A stretch of DNA of 64,000 bases from Archangium sp. (lineage in GTDB: Bacteria > Myxococcota > Myxococcia > Myxococcales > Myxococcaceae), in NCBI GenBank assembly GCA_030681645.1, contig JAUXRX010000007.1, positions 372,001 through 436,000 of the forward strand, given 5' to 3'. Below the pieces are notes generated by a model. It saw only the letters and a program-made list of their open reading frames with translations. It searched no databases and had not been told where the DNA came from. Made by a program: the position numbers and the translations under genes. Shown piece by piece: positions 1 through 7,504 of this stretch; position 1 is the first letter of the stretch, and each line of letters opens with the position of its first letter.

Positions 1-612
1 CAGGAGGTCGGCCGCGCCCCGATGCGCGAGACCCTGGCCGCGGGGATGCTGCGGCTGACGAAGTGGAAGCCCGAAGAGCCGCTGTGGGACGTCATGTGCG
101 GCTCGGGCACGCTGATCATCGAGGCCGCCGAGAGCGCGCTCGGTCTCGCGCCGGGGCGCAACCGCGCGTTCGCCTTCGAGACCTTCCCGGTGCACGACGC
201 GAAGGCGTGGGCCGCGCTCCCCCGCGAGCGGCCGGGCGTCAAGCCGGCGATCACCGGCACCGATCTCAACTCCGGCGCGCTGGGCACGGCGCGGCGCAAC
301 GCGAAGCGCGCGGGCGTGCTCGAGTCGCTCAAGCTCGAGCGCCTCGACGCCACCAGGCTCACCGCGCGGGGCGACACCGGCCTCGTCATCGCCAATCTCC
401 CCTACGGAAAGCGCATCGGCGAACGCGATGAGCTGGGCCAGCTCTACCGCGCGCTGGGCAAGTCACTGCGCGCCGCGTGCCCGGGGTGGTACTTCGGCTT
501 CCTGCTCGAGGGCGGCGCGGAACACCTGGGCCTCGAGATCGCAGAGCGGCACCCCGTGACCAACGGCGGCATCGGCTGCGAGGTCGTGCTGGGCCAGATC
601 TCCCGGGGTTGA
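1..612 (+). CDS. Class I SAM-dependent RNA methyltransferase of the RlmL/UPF0020 family, 5' truncated
   Basis: Only the C-terminal 203 residues are in the window; the reading frame is open from base 1, so the real start lies upstream and the ATG at 22 is internal. The visible part is the Rossmann methyltransferase domain. A segment like the conserved PLxExLAAxxL motif is followed by DVMCGSGT (SAM-binding loop, normally D-P-x-CGSGT) and then by NLPYGKRIGE, corresponding to the catalytic N-[PL]-PYG motif of N2-guanine methyltransferases. The family normally has an N-terminal THUMP domain, which would be off the edge. Known members methylate 23S rRNA or tRNA guanines; which target applies here cannot be told. 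The gene converges on the next one across about 69 bp. Confidence 0.88.
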   Translation, partial: QEVGRAPMRETLAAGMLRLTKWKPEEPLWDVMCGSGTLIIEAAESALGLAPGRNRAFAFETFPVHDAKAWAALPRERPGVKPAITGTDLNSGALGTARRNAKRAGVLESLKLERLDATRLTARGDTGLVIANLPYGKRIGERDELGQLYRALGKSLRAACPGWYFGFLLEGGAEHLGLEIAERHPVTNGGIGCEVVLGQISRG

Positions 613-613
613 G

Positions 614-681
614 CACCGATCACCTCGGCAGCGGAGCGCCCCCGCTCGGGGTGAACGGTGCTGCGCTCGCCGCTCGGGGTC
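614..681. repeat. Convergent intergenic spacer with degenerate REP-like palindrome
   Basis: The spacer between two convergent stop codons contains the 17-mer at 642-658 (CCGCTCGGGGTGAACGG). It matches 16 of 17 bases of a palindromic element also found inside the sigma and anti-sigma genes at 8118-8142 and 9458-9482. A second GCTCGGGGT lies about 30 bp further on. GAGCG (634-638) can pair with CGCTC (643-647). It could act as a bidirectional terminator, but there is no T-tract. Confidence 0.4.
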
Positions 682-1347
682 TCAGAACCGGCCCACCACG
701 CTCGCGCCGAACGGTGTGCCCGCGGCGCCGGGGAGGAGGCTGATGACGGCAGGCTTCTCCGCGCCGCGCTCGAGCCACTTCGCGGGCGACGTCACGCCCA
801 CCACCATCAACACCACCCCCGCGACCTGCGCGGCCACTTCGACGATCGCCAGGGTGGCGATGAAGATGTCGGCCAGCGTGCCCTCGCCAAAGCGGCCGGG
901 GGGAAGCCACACCTGCGCCGCGAAGATGACCGGCCCCACGAAGGGCACGGCGCCGCCCCACTGCTGCGCGAGCAGGCTGATCACCAGGGTCAGCGAGTAG
1001 CCGCCCGCCAGCGCGCCGATTCCACCCGCGATCATCGCCGGGCGCGGCTCGCTCACGAGGTGGAAGCCCGCCGGCACCGTGCCGCGGTACTTGAAGCGCT
1101 CCTCGCCGTTGGGCCCGCGCTGCCGCAGCGGCTTGAGCGCTGGTGAGGAAGCGCCCGGAGCGTCGGTGGGCTGGCAGAGCCCGGCGTTGCAGGAGCCGCC
1201 CGGCCCACACTCTTCGCCACTGGTGCACCCACCCGGCGGTGGGGGCCCTTCAGGCGCGAAGATCAGGGGAGGCGGCGTGGCTTCGTTCTGCGCGGCCGCG
1301 GCCAGGCCGGCCAGCGCGACGACGAGGACGATCGGGCGGGTGCTCAT
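682..1347 (-). CDS. Exported hypothetical protein with short Cys-rich segment and hydrophobic C-terminal half
   Basis: This is a 221-residue protein that I do not recognise as a named family. The first ~20 residues (MSTRPIVLVVALAGLAAAAQ) form a signal peptide. Residues ~40-60 hold a four-cysteine segment (CTSGEECGPGGSCNAGLC) of the kind found in many myxobacterial surface proteins. Residues ~105-195 contain two or three hydrophobic stretches suggesting membrane insertion, and the protein ends in small residues and GRF. It is on the same strand as, and about 40 bp downstream of, the stress-signalling operon, so it may be its last gene, although nothing in the sequence gives it a role there. 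Confidence 0.75.
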   Translation of the reverse strand: MSTRPIVLVVALAGLAAAAQNEATPPPLIFAPEGPPPPGGCTSGEECGPGGSCNAGLCQPTDAPGASSPALKPLRQRGPNGEERFKYRGTVPAGFHLVSEPRPAMIAGGIGALAGGYSLTLVISLLAQQWGGAVPFVGPVIFAAQVWLPPGRFGEGTLADIFIATLAIVEVAAQVAGVVLMVVGVTSPAKWLERGAEKPAVISLLPGAAGTPFGASVVGRF

Positions 1348-1386
1348 GGAGCCACGACTATCGCCTGAGCCGGCCGCCCGGAGCGA

Positions 1387-1785
1387 CTACCGCGGTGCAG
1401 CCGCCACGCTGCCCAGCTTCTCGTCGAGCCACACCAGCGCGTCGGCTTCGGACGAGAAGAACCGGGTGGCGTCGCTCGCGCCCGACATGCGGATGATGAA
1501 GCCCAGCATCACCCGCAGGGGCGCGCTGCTCACCACGATCGCGACCGGCTTCATCTCGGCCTGGCTCTTGCCGTCGTTGCCCGCGGTGAAGGCCTTGCGG
1601 GCCTCGGCAGAGAAGGTCGCGCCCGGCTCGACCAGCCCGAGGATGGGGAGGCCGAAGTGTTTCGCGCCCACCGCTACGACGGCGTTGAGGCCGTTGGCGT
1701 CGGCCTCGGTCACCGCGCCCGATGAGACGGTGCGGAGGTAGGCGTTGCCCTTCGCGGTCACGGCTTGAGAGAAGGTCAGGGGCAT
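1387..1785 (-). CDS. STAS/SEC14-like (SpoIIAA-like) domain protein
   Basis: A 132-residue protein with the layout of the STAS/SEC14 or SpoIIAA-like group: alternating short beta strands and helices, a hydrophobic core strand (KPVAIVVSSAPLRVMLGF) near residue 85, and a C-terminal segment around FFSSEADALVWLDEKL that is typical of this family's last helix. The start is supported by AAAGGAAT six bases upstream of the ATG. It is the last of six closely packed minus-strand genes built from STAS, HATPase and phosphatase domains, so a regulatory protein-protein role is likely. No phosphorylatable residue can be assigned with confidence. Confidence 0.7.
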   Translation of the reverse strand: MPLTFSQAVTAKGNAYLRTVSSGAVTEADANGLNAVVAVGAKHFGLPILGLVEPGATFSAEARKAFTAGNDGKSQAEMKPVAIVVSSAPLRVMLGFIIRMSGASDATRFFSSEADALVWLDEKLGSVAAAPR

Positions 1786-1798
1786 GGGGTGATTCCTT

Positions 1799-2425
1799 TC
1801 ACTTCACGTGGGACTGGTGGATGCCGAGCTCTTCGAACACGACCTTGAGCGCGTCTGACAGCCGGCGCAGCGTGCGGATGCGCGAGGTGTCGATGCCCAG
1901 CTGCGCGATGGTCTGCGCGATCGCGGGGCTGATGCCGGTGAGGAAGCACTGCGCGCCCACCAGCCGCACCGCCTCGGACATGCGGATGAAGCTGTCGGCG
2001 GTGCGGGTGTCGACCACCGAGACGCCGGTGATGTCGATCACCACGTACTCCGCCTGGTCGCTGGCCACGCGGGCGAGCAGCTGTTCCATCATCTCGGCGC
2101 CGCGCACGGTGTCCACCATGCCGATGATGGGCAGGGTGAGCACGCCGTCCCAGACCGAGATGATCGGCGTCGAGAGCTCGCGCAGCGCCATCGCGGCGCG
2201 GTCGGCGATCTCCACGTTCTTCCGTTCGATCTCGTTCACGTACTCGCGGCGCGCGATCTCGGCCTTCTCGAGATCTTCGAGCACCACGTTCATGCCGACC
2301 TCGATCTGCAGGAAGTCGTCGTCGGCGGCGTCGGGCGGCACGTTGACGCGGTGCTGGTATTCCTTGCAGGCCGCCTTGGCCATGACCTCGACGACCTGCT
2401 CGATGCGTTCCTTCGAGATGCTCAT
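1799..2425 (-). CDS. rsbR: RsbR-type stressosome STAS protein
   Basis: A 208-residue protein with a helical N-terminal part (residues 1-~85) and a C-terminal STAS domain (~86-200). The STAS part closely follows RsbR. The strand ITGVSVVDT ends in Thr140, aligned with the RsbR Thr171 phosphosite, and the ISPAIAQTI segment contains Thr172, aligned with Thr205; both are substrates of RsbT in Bacillus. In RsbR paralogues the N-terminal domain is the sensory turret of the stressosome; here it is short and helical rather than a clear globin fold. The ATG overlaps the stop of the upstream HATPase gene by 4 bp, which implies translational coupling. Confidence 0.85.
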   Translation of the reverse strand: MSISKERIEQVVEVMAKAACKEYQHRVNVPPDAADDDFLQIEVGMNVVLEDLEKAEIARREYVNEIERKNVEIADRAAMALRELSTPIISVWDGVLTLPIIGMVDTVRGAEMMEQLLARVASDQAEYVVIDITGVSVVDTRTADSFIRMSEAVRLVGAQCFLTGISPAIAQTIAQLGIDTSRIRTLRRLSDALKVVFEELGIHQSHVK

Positions 2426-2880
2426 GGCGACGTTCCTTGCTGGGGTTGAACCGGTTGAAGGGTGCGGTGGGCCGCGACGCGGGCTCCGCCGGTGCGGCGG
2501 TTGCCGAGCTCGAGGCGGCTCGACATGCGGCGCACGCTCGCCAGGCCCGAGCCGAAGCTCGACAGGCCATCGCCGGGGGGGCGCACCCCGTCGGGCCCGA
2601 GGTGATCGCTCTGGCCTGCGTCGGCGATCACGGCGGCCGAGAGCCCACGGCCGGTGTCTTCGACCTCGACCGACCAGCCCTGCGCGCAGACCGAGACCGT
2701 CACCAGGCCGCAGCCGCCGCCGTGGCGCAGCGCGTTCATGCCCAGCTCCGCGATCACCAGGGACAGCTCCATCGCGTGCCGCGGCTCGACCCCTTCGGTG
2801 GCCGCGAGGGTGCGGGCCGCCGCCGCGAAGGCGAGCACCTCGACCCGCGTCTGCACCGCGGCGACCGAACGCGCGCTCAT
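2422..2880 (-). CDS. HATPase_c regulatory kinase, RsbW/RsbT-like
   Basis: A 152-residue GHKL-type ATP-binding protein. Visible motifs are the N-box ELGMNALRHG (~residue 47), the G1 box EDTGRGL (~72) and the G2 region GSGLASVRRM (~110). Family members are anti-sigma factors (RsbW) or stressosome switch kinases (RsbT). The divergence from the RsbT encoded two genes upstream suggests a different target. It overlaps both neighbours by 4 bp (ATGA). No sigma factor or anti-anti-sigma gene beyond the STAS proteins is adjacent, so what it inhibits is unknown. The C-terminal ~20 residues are low-complexity and Gln/Pro-rich. Confidence 0.8.
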   Translation of the reverse strand: MSARSVAAVQTRVEVLAFAAAARTLAATEGVEPRHAMELSLVIAELGMNALRHGGGCGLVTVSVCAQGWSVEVEDTGRGLSAAVIADAGQSDHLGPDGVRPPGDGLSSFGSGLASVRRMSSRLELGNRRTGGARVAAHRTLQPVQPQQGTSP

Positions 2881-3473
2881 GAGGCGGCCTCCACGTCGAT
2901 CACCATCACCGCCACGTCGTCGTGTGGCCGGCCGGCGTGATCGATCAGGAGGTCCACCAGTTCGCGCGCGGGCGCCTGCCGGTGCTTCTGAAAGAGCGCG
3001 CTGCCCTCACGCGCCTTGATGCCGTCGCTCGCCAGCGCCCAGCGTTGGCCCACCTCGAGCGCCAGCGCGAAGCTGCGAAACCGGTACGGCCCGCCGCCCA
3101 GCGTGCCGGCCATGGTCACCGGCCGGGAGACGCCCTCGGGCGCGAACACCTCGACGTTGCCCACGCCGGCGAAGCTCGCCTGGTCGCCTTCCACCAGCAG
3201 CGCCGACATCACCACCCCGCGCAGCTTGTCGAGCGAGCGGTGCACCGCCGCGAACACCGAGGCGAGGGGCTGGCCGGCCGCTTCCTCCACGGCCTTACGC
3301 GCGGCGTGGGCGCTCAGGGCGGCGTCCGGGCCATGGCCGAGCGCGTCGATCACCGCCACGAGGTGCCAGCCCTGCGCGCGCGCTTCGACCACCGCGTCTC
3401 CGCACGCGGTCAGCCCTTCGAACGGCCGCAGCCGGGTGGCGGTGCTCAGGGTCAGCCGGGAGGCGACGCTCAT
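2877..3473 (-). CDS. rsbX: SpoIIE/PP2C-family serine phosphatase, RsbX-like
   Basis: A 198-residue single-domain phosphatase. Metal-ligand motifs typical of PP2C/SpoIIE are visible: VAVIDALGHG near residue 40 (Asp-x-x-GHG), GVGNVEV near residue 103 and the C-terminal DDVAVMVIDV. Its short length with no sensor domain matches RsbX, which dephosphorylates RsbR and RsbS and resets the stressosome, rather than RsbU/RsbP. It lies between the RsbT and HATPase genes with 4-bp overlaps on both sides. RsbX is the likely role; the substrates are inferred from context. Confidence 0.85.
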   Translation of the reverse strand: MSVASRLTLSTATRLRPFEGLTACGDAVVEARAQGWHLVAVIDALGHGPDAALSAHAARKAVEEAAGQPLASVFAAVHRSLDKLRGVVMSALLVEGDQASFAGVGNVEVFAPEGVSRPVTMAGTLGGGPYRFRSFALALEVGQRWALASDGIKAREGSALFQKHRQAPARELVDLLIDHAGRPHDDVAVMVIDVEAAS

Positions 3474-4114
3474 GGCTTGCGCACCCGCCGCTGGCCGACG
3501 ATGTGGGTGCCCTTGCCGGGCGTGCTCTCGATGTCCATCTGGTCGAGCAGGGCGCGCGTGCCGACGAGGCCGCGGCCCAGGCCCGTGCGCGAGCGGTACT
3601 GGCCCTTGAGGATCACGTCGAGGTTGGTGATGCCCGGCCCCTGGTCGTCGGCGATCACCTCGAAGAAGTAGAAGCCGGGCTCCTCGACGAGGCGCAGCGA
3701 GACCGTGCCCTGCTTCGCGTACATGTAGATGTTGCGCGCCAGCTCGGAGACCGCGGTGGCCAGGCGCACGCAGTCGGTGGTGCCGAAGAAGCCCTTGGTG
3801 AGCCCCTGGGTGGCGCGCTGCACCACCAGCACGTCGCGGTCGGACGCGATGGGGTGGCGCTGCAGGCAGGGCCTGGCGGGCGTGCCGCCGGTGACCGCGT
3901 CGCGCAGCTGCCGCGAGGGGATGGAGTGGCCGGGCGTGGCGAAGAGTCGGCCACTGGTCTCGAGCTGGGACAGGAGCTCGCGCACCTCGAGCACGTCGAG
4001 CGTGCCCGTGGGTTGGCTGGCCGAGAGGGGGAGGGTGCGGAAGACGCTCCGCGCGGCGGCGGGCCCGATGGCCGCGTGCATCACCGGCTCGATGGCGTGG
4101 AGGACGGTGGTCAT
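3470..4114 (-). CDS. rsbT: RsbT-type switch kinase with N-terminal extension
   Basis: A 214-residue protein whose C-terminal ~130 residues are a clear RsbT: AVSELARNIYMYA (N-box), DDQGPGI (G1) and GLGRGLVGTRALLD (G2), ending in the KGTH segment near the C-terminus. RsbT phosphorylates RsbS and RsbR and is then released from the stressosome to activate downstream partners. Bacillus RsbT is about 133 residues, so the first ~80 residues here are an extra segment of unknown fold. It starts 3 bp after the rsbS stop and overlaps rsbX by 4 bp. Confidence 0.88.
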   Translation of the reverse strand: MTTVLHAIEPVMHAAIGPAAARSVFRTLPLSASQPTGTLDVLEVRELLSQLETSGRLFATPGHSIPSRQLRDAVTGGTPARPCLQRHPIASDRDVLVVQRATQGLTKGFFGTTDCVRLATAVSELARNIYMYAKQGTVSLRLVEEPGFYFFEVIADDQGPGITNLDVILKGQYRSRTGLGRGLVGTRALLDQMDIESTPGKGTHIVGQRRVRKP

Positions 4115-4117
4115 CGT

Positions 4118-4498
4118 TCAGTCCAGGGCGACGATGCGCACGCGCAGCTTCTCGAGCGCCCGTTCGAGGGTGAGGGCCGTCTCGACGTGACGCAGGTCGA
4201 CGCCGAGCTCGACGAGGGTGATCGCGACGGTGGGCCGCACGCCCACCAGCACCGCCTTCACCCCGAACTGGCGGGCGATGCTGGCGGTCTCTCCGAGGAT
4301 TTTTGCAGCGAAGCTGTCGATGAGGCTCAGCGCCGAAACGTCGAGCACCAGGCCGCGCACACCCACCGACTCCGACAGCCGGCGGCTCACCGTCTCCTGA
4401 AGAAACCGCGCCTGTGAGTCGGTCAGCTCGGAAGGCACGCTGACGAACACACAGTGTCCCAGCCGCATCATCGGAATGAAGCTCTCAACCTGGGGCAT
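4118..4498 (-). CDS. rsbS: RsbS-type STAS antagonist, stressosome core
   Basis: A 126-residue single STAS-domain protein. LVLDVSALSLIDSF contains Ser62 in the DSF context that is the RsbT phosphorylation site of RsbS. A longer open frame extends upstream to 4894, but only the part from 4498 resembles a protein of this family; the upstream codons lie antisense to the dipeptidase gene and in the divergent intergenic region. The ATG at 4498 gives the usual short N-terminus before the first strand; no strong ribosome-binding site precedes it, so a start 10-20 codons upstream is not excluded. This is the first gene of the operon. Confidence 0.88.
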   Translation of the reverse strand: MPQVESFIPMMRLGHCVFVSVPSELTDSQARFLQETVSRRLSESVGVRGLVLDVSALSLIDSFAAKILGETASIARQFGVKAVLVGVRPTVAITLVELGVDLRHVETALTLERALEKLRVRIVALD

Positions 4499-4583
4499 GG
4501 GACCGGGGGAGACGTCGGGGGGGCGGTACGTGGGGTCGTCCCTCCCATCTTCACCCATCGTGCCGACCGCCCGACACCCCTTC

Positions 4584-4608
4584 CTGATTCCAGTCTGTGT
4601 GGAATCAG
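4584..4608. promoter_or_regulatory. 9-bp inverted repeat between rsbS operon and dipeptidase
   Basis: CTGATTCCA (4584-4592) and TGGAATCAG (4600-4608) form a perfect inverted repeat around a 7-nt spacer in the divergent intergenic region. No T-tract follows, so an operator or a leader hairpin is more likely than a terminator. Confidence 0.55.
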
Positions 4609-4635
4609 ACCCGGACGGGTGCGGTGGGCCGGGCG

Positions 4636-4677
4636 ATTTCACTTCTGCAATTTCATCTCTGCAATCCCGTCGGGATT
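4636..4677. promoter_or_regulatory. Tandem 14-mers followed by AATCCC/GGGATT palindrome
   Basis: Two adjacent near-identical 14-mers (ATTTCACTTCTGCA at 4636 and ATTTCATCTCTGCA at 4650) are followed by AATCCC-GTC-GGGATT at 4663-4677. This patch is clearly richer in A/T than its surroundings and lies 60-100 bp upstream of the dipeptidase start, where a promoter would be expected. A binding site or promoter element is inferred only from position and repetition. Confidence 0.45.
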
Positions 4678-4739
4678 GACCCAGGCCAGCGGCAGGCTGG
4701 ATCAGTCTGGGCCGGCACCGATGGGCTATGGAGGCGGCC

Positions 4740-6131
4740 ATGTCCATCGAGACCGCCCTCGCCAGGTTCGCCGCGAAGAAGAACGAGTACCTCGAAGATC
4801 TGAAGACGTTGGTGCGCATCCCTTCCGTGTCCTTCGACGGCTTCGATCCGAAGCTGGTGCGCGAGAGCGCCGAGGCCACTGCGGTGCTGCTCAAGAAGCG
4901 CGGCTTCCAGAACGTGCAGTTGCTGGAGATCGAAGGCGCGCACCCCTACGTCTACGGGGAGATCCTCGGGGCGCCGGGCCAGCCCACCATTCTCATGTAC
5001 GCCCACCACGACGTACAGCCTGCGGGAGACGAGGCGGCGTGGAAGTCGCCCCCCTTCGAGCCCACCGAGCGTGACGGCCGCATGTACGCGCGCGGCTCGG
5101 CCGACGACAAGGCAGGCATCGTGGTGCACACCAGCGCCGTCGACGCCTGGCTGCAGTCGGGTGATCCGCTGCCCCTCAACGTGAAGGTGGTGATCGAGGG
5201 CGAAGAGGAGATCGGCTCGGAGCACCTCACCGCGTTCCTGCAGAAGCACCACCAGATGCTGGCGGCCGACTGCATCGTGCTCACCGACACCAGCAACTTC
5301 GAGACGGGCCTGCCGTCGATCACCACCGCGCTGCGGGGGCTGGTCACCGTCGACGTCGAGGTGCGCGCGCTCAAGCAGTCGCTGCACTCGGGCATGTGGG
5401 GCGGGCCGGTGCCTGACCCGGTGATGGCGCTCTCGAAGATGCTCGCCTCGCTCACCCACGCCGACGGCACCATCGCCATCCCCGGCATCCTCGAGCAGGT
5501 GAAGCCGCTCAACGAGGCCGAGAAGGTGTCGATCGCCGCGCTGCCCGGAGACCGCGACACCTTCCGCCGCCAGTCGGGCCTGCTGCCCGGCGTGCAGATG
5601 ATGGGCGGCGATCGCCACCCGTGGGAAACGAACTGGCGCCAGCCGTCGCTGACCGTCAACGCCATCCAGGCCAGCTCCCGCAAGGACGCGCGGAACATCG
5701 TGTGCGAGTCGGCGTGGGCGCGCGTGGGCATTCGGCTGGTGCCGAACCTCGAGCCGAAGGAAGTGCAGGCGAAGCTGATCGCGGCGCTCAAGGCCGCGAC
5801 GCCGTGGGGCCTGGAGTGCGTGGTGAAGTCGGAGTCGACCGCGGGCTGGTGGTACACCGACCCGTCGGGCCCGGCGTTCCAGGCCGCGTTCCGCGCGCTG
5901 GAGAAGGGCTACGGGGTGAAGTCGGTCGCCATCGGCTGCGGCGGCTCGATTCCCTTCGTCGAGCCCTTCAGCAAGGAGCTGGGCGGCGTGCCTGCGCTGC
6001 TGATCGGGGTGGAAGATCCGTACACCAACGCGCACTCCGAGAACGAGAGCCTGCACCTGGGTGACTGGGAGAAGTCGGTGAAGAGCGCCATTCACCTCTA
6101 CGCCGAGCTCGCGGTCGCGCTGAAGAAGTAG
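4740..6131 (+). CDS. M20-family dipeptidase (ArgE/DapE/CNDP-like)
   Basis: A 463-residue zinc peptidase of the M20 family, dipeptidase subgroup. Visible motifs: MYAHHDVQP (first zinc His and its Asp), [14 protein letters not shown] (bridging Asp and neighbours), EGEEEIGSE (catalytic Glu pair), and near the C-terminus [13 protein letters not shown] and THAHSE-like NAHSENE (last His ligand). A lid/dimerisation domain lies between ~190 and 360. Members hydrolyse dipeptides or deacylate amino acids in the cytoplasm. The ATG at 4740 is preferred over 4728 because GGAGG ends five bases before it. Confidence 0.9.
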   Translation: MSIETALARFAAKKNEYLEDLKTLVRIPSVSFDGFDPKLVRESAEATAVLLKKRGFQNVQLLEIEGAHPYVYGEILGAPGQPTILMYAHHDVQPAGDEAAWKSPPFEPTERDGRMYARGSADDKAGIVVHTSAVDAWLQSGDPLPLNVKVVIEGEEEIGSEHLTAFLQKHHQMLAADCIVLTDTSNFETGLPSITTALRGLVTVDVEVRALKQSLHSGMWGGPVPDPVMALSKMLASLTHADGTIAIPGILEQVKPLNEAEKVSIAALPGDRDTFRRQSGLLPGVQMMGGDRHPWETNWRQPSLTVNAIQASSRKDARNIVCESAWARVGIRLVPNLEPKEVQAKLIAALKAATPWGLECVVKSESTAGWWYTDPSGPAFQAAFRALEKGYGVKSVAIGCGGSIPFVEPFSKELGGVPALLIGVEDPYTNAHSENESLHLGDWEKSVKSAIHLYAELAVALKK

Positions 6132-6142
6132 GCAAAAAGCAA

Positions 6143-6168
6143 CCCTCTCCCCGCAAGCGGGGAGAGGG
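6143..6168. terminator. CCCTCTCCCCGC hairpin, convergent terminator-type repeat
   Basis: CCCTCTCCCCGC (6143-6154) pairs perfectly with GCGGGGAGAGGG (6157-6168) over a 2-nt gap, and GTGAGGGG follows. It sits between two convergent genes and is one of at least seven copies of a dispersed palindrome in this window. Confidence 0.7.
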
Positions 6169-6191
6169 CAGGGTGAGGGGCAGATCCTCAG

Positions 6192-7193
6192 TTACGGAGC
6201 GCAGCTGCCGGCGAGGCAACGAAGGCCCGTGGGGCAATCGCAGTTCGTCGTGCACACGGCCGTCGTCGAGGGCAGGCAGTAGCCGATGCGGCAGACCAGG
6301 CCGGTGCTGCAGGTCGACGCGGTGACGCAGCGATCGCGGCAGGTGCCATCGACACAATCCTGGCTGCCGGCGGTGCAGTGCGTCGAGTTCGAGCAGGTGC
6401 CGGCAGGGCGCGGACGGCACAGGCCGCCCTGGCAGGAGTTGCCGGTGGTGCAGTCGGTGTCAGCGGTGCAGCCGAAGAAGCAGGCGTTGTTCACGCACCA
6501 GCCGCCCAGGCCGCAGTCGGCGTTGAAGGTGCAGCTCGAAGGAATGCCGCCGTCAGTGCCGGAGCCGCCGCCGGTGCCGCCACCCGTGCCGGTTCCGCCG
6601 CCGGTCGCCGAGCCGCCGCCGGTCGCCGAGCCGCCGCCCGTCGCAGCGCCACCGCCCGCGCCGCCGCCGGAAGACGAGCCGCCACCACCACCGGCGCCAG
6701 TGCCACCGCCCGTGCCGCCATCAGTGACGGTGCCGCCGCCGCAGAAGCCGGCCTGGCAGGTCTGGCCCCCGCTGCAGTCGGGGTTCTGGGTGCAGGGGCG
6801 CATGCAGAAGCCGTTGATGCAGGTGTCCATGCCGCACTGCTGAGACGAGGTGCAGGCGTGTGAGCCCGGGGGAATGTTGCGGCAGGTGCCGGACAGGCAG
6901 AGCTGGCCGGTGCTGCAGTCGCTGTTCGCGGCACACGTCGGCTGGCAGCGCCCGTTGGTGCAGGTCTCGTTGCTGCGACAGTCCGTGGCGTCCTCACAGG
7001 TGCGGCGGGGCTCACACGTGCCTCCGTTGCAGCTGCAGCTCGAGGCACAGTCCTCGTTGCCGGTACACACCCAGCCGGGACAGCCGAAGGTGCAGTCGGC
7101 GAACTCGCCGTCGGTGTTGATGATGGTGCACCCGCTGGCGCCAAGCAGGGGCACGGCGAGCAGGGTGAGGACTCTCAGCGATCGAAGGTTCAT
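6192..7193 (-). CDS. Cys-rich, Gly-rich surface lipoprotein
   Basis: A 333-residue exported protein starting at the ATG with AGGAAAGAG just upstream; codons further upstream look non-coding. MNLRSLRVLTLLAVPLLGAS precedes Cys21, so a lipoprotein is likely although the lipobox (A-S-G-C) is not ideal. About ten short disulphide-type modules follow, of the form C-x5-C-x3-C-x-G-x-C. They are interrupted at ~165-215 by a linker rich in GGGSATGGG-type repeats. This layout is common in myxobacterial surface proteins of unknown function. It is divergent from the ECF sigma gene. Confidence 0.85.
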   Translation of the reverse strand: MNLRSLRVLTLLAVPLLGASGCTIINTDGEFADCTFGCPGWVCTGNEDCASSCSCNGGTCEPRRTCEDATDCRSNETCTNGRCQPTCAANSDCSTGQLCLSGTCRNIPPGSHACTSSQQCGMDTCINGFCMRPCTQNPDCSGGQTCQAGFCGGGTVTDGGTGGGTGAGGGGGSSSGGGAGGGAATGGGSATGGGSATGGGTGTGGGTGGGSGTDGGIPSSCTFNADCGLGGWCVNNACFFGCTADTDCTTGNSCQGGLCRPRPAGTCSNSTHCTAGSQDCVDGTCRDRCVTASTCSTGLVCRIGYCLPSTTAVCTTNCDCPTGLRCLAGSCAP

Positions 7194-7278
7194 AAGGGCT
7201 CTTTCCTGGGCGTGGCGGCTCTTTATTCGCCGCGTCACTCCCACTTCGATGCCGCTCATTTTCGAAACGATCATTGTT

Positions 7279-7389
7279 GCTGGGTCGCTCCAGTTCGCCG
7301 CCGCAATCCGCGTCGGCTCGGCTTCCGCTCCGGTGCTGGGTCGCTCCAGTTCGCCGCCGCAATCGCGTCGGCTCGGCTTCCGCTCCGGT
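7279..7389. repeat. Tandem 55/56-bp duplication upstream of ECF sigma gene
   Basis: Copy 1 (7279-7334, 56 bp) and copy 2 (7335-7389, 55 bp) are identical except for one C missing in a CC pair. They fill part of the 311-bp gene-free region 7194-7504 between the divergent lipoprotein and sigma genes. Each copy opens with GCTGGGTCGCTCC and is pyrimidine-rich. No convincing -35/-10 pair can be named in the rest of the region. Confidence 0.9.
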
Positions 7390-7504
7390 GATCACCCGCG
7401 GGGGCTGCGGCAACCAATGGACCATGGTGCAGCCGGCAGCCGCGAAGACCCGTGAATCGATTGGGACCGAGCGGCGTCAGCCCACCGTCGCCTGGAGGTC
7501 CTCT

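Noticed and set aside
4499..4894. Longer N-terminus for RsbS
   Set aside because: The upstream codons lie antisense to the dipeptidase start and encode Arg/Ser-rich sequence with no family resemblance; RsbS proteins are about 120 residues.
4653..6095. 480-codon open frame antisense to the dipeptidase
   Set aside because: Composition rich in Arg, His, Gln and Leu with no motifs; it mirrors the GC-rich third positions of the real gene on the plus strand.
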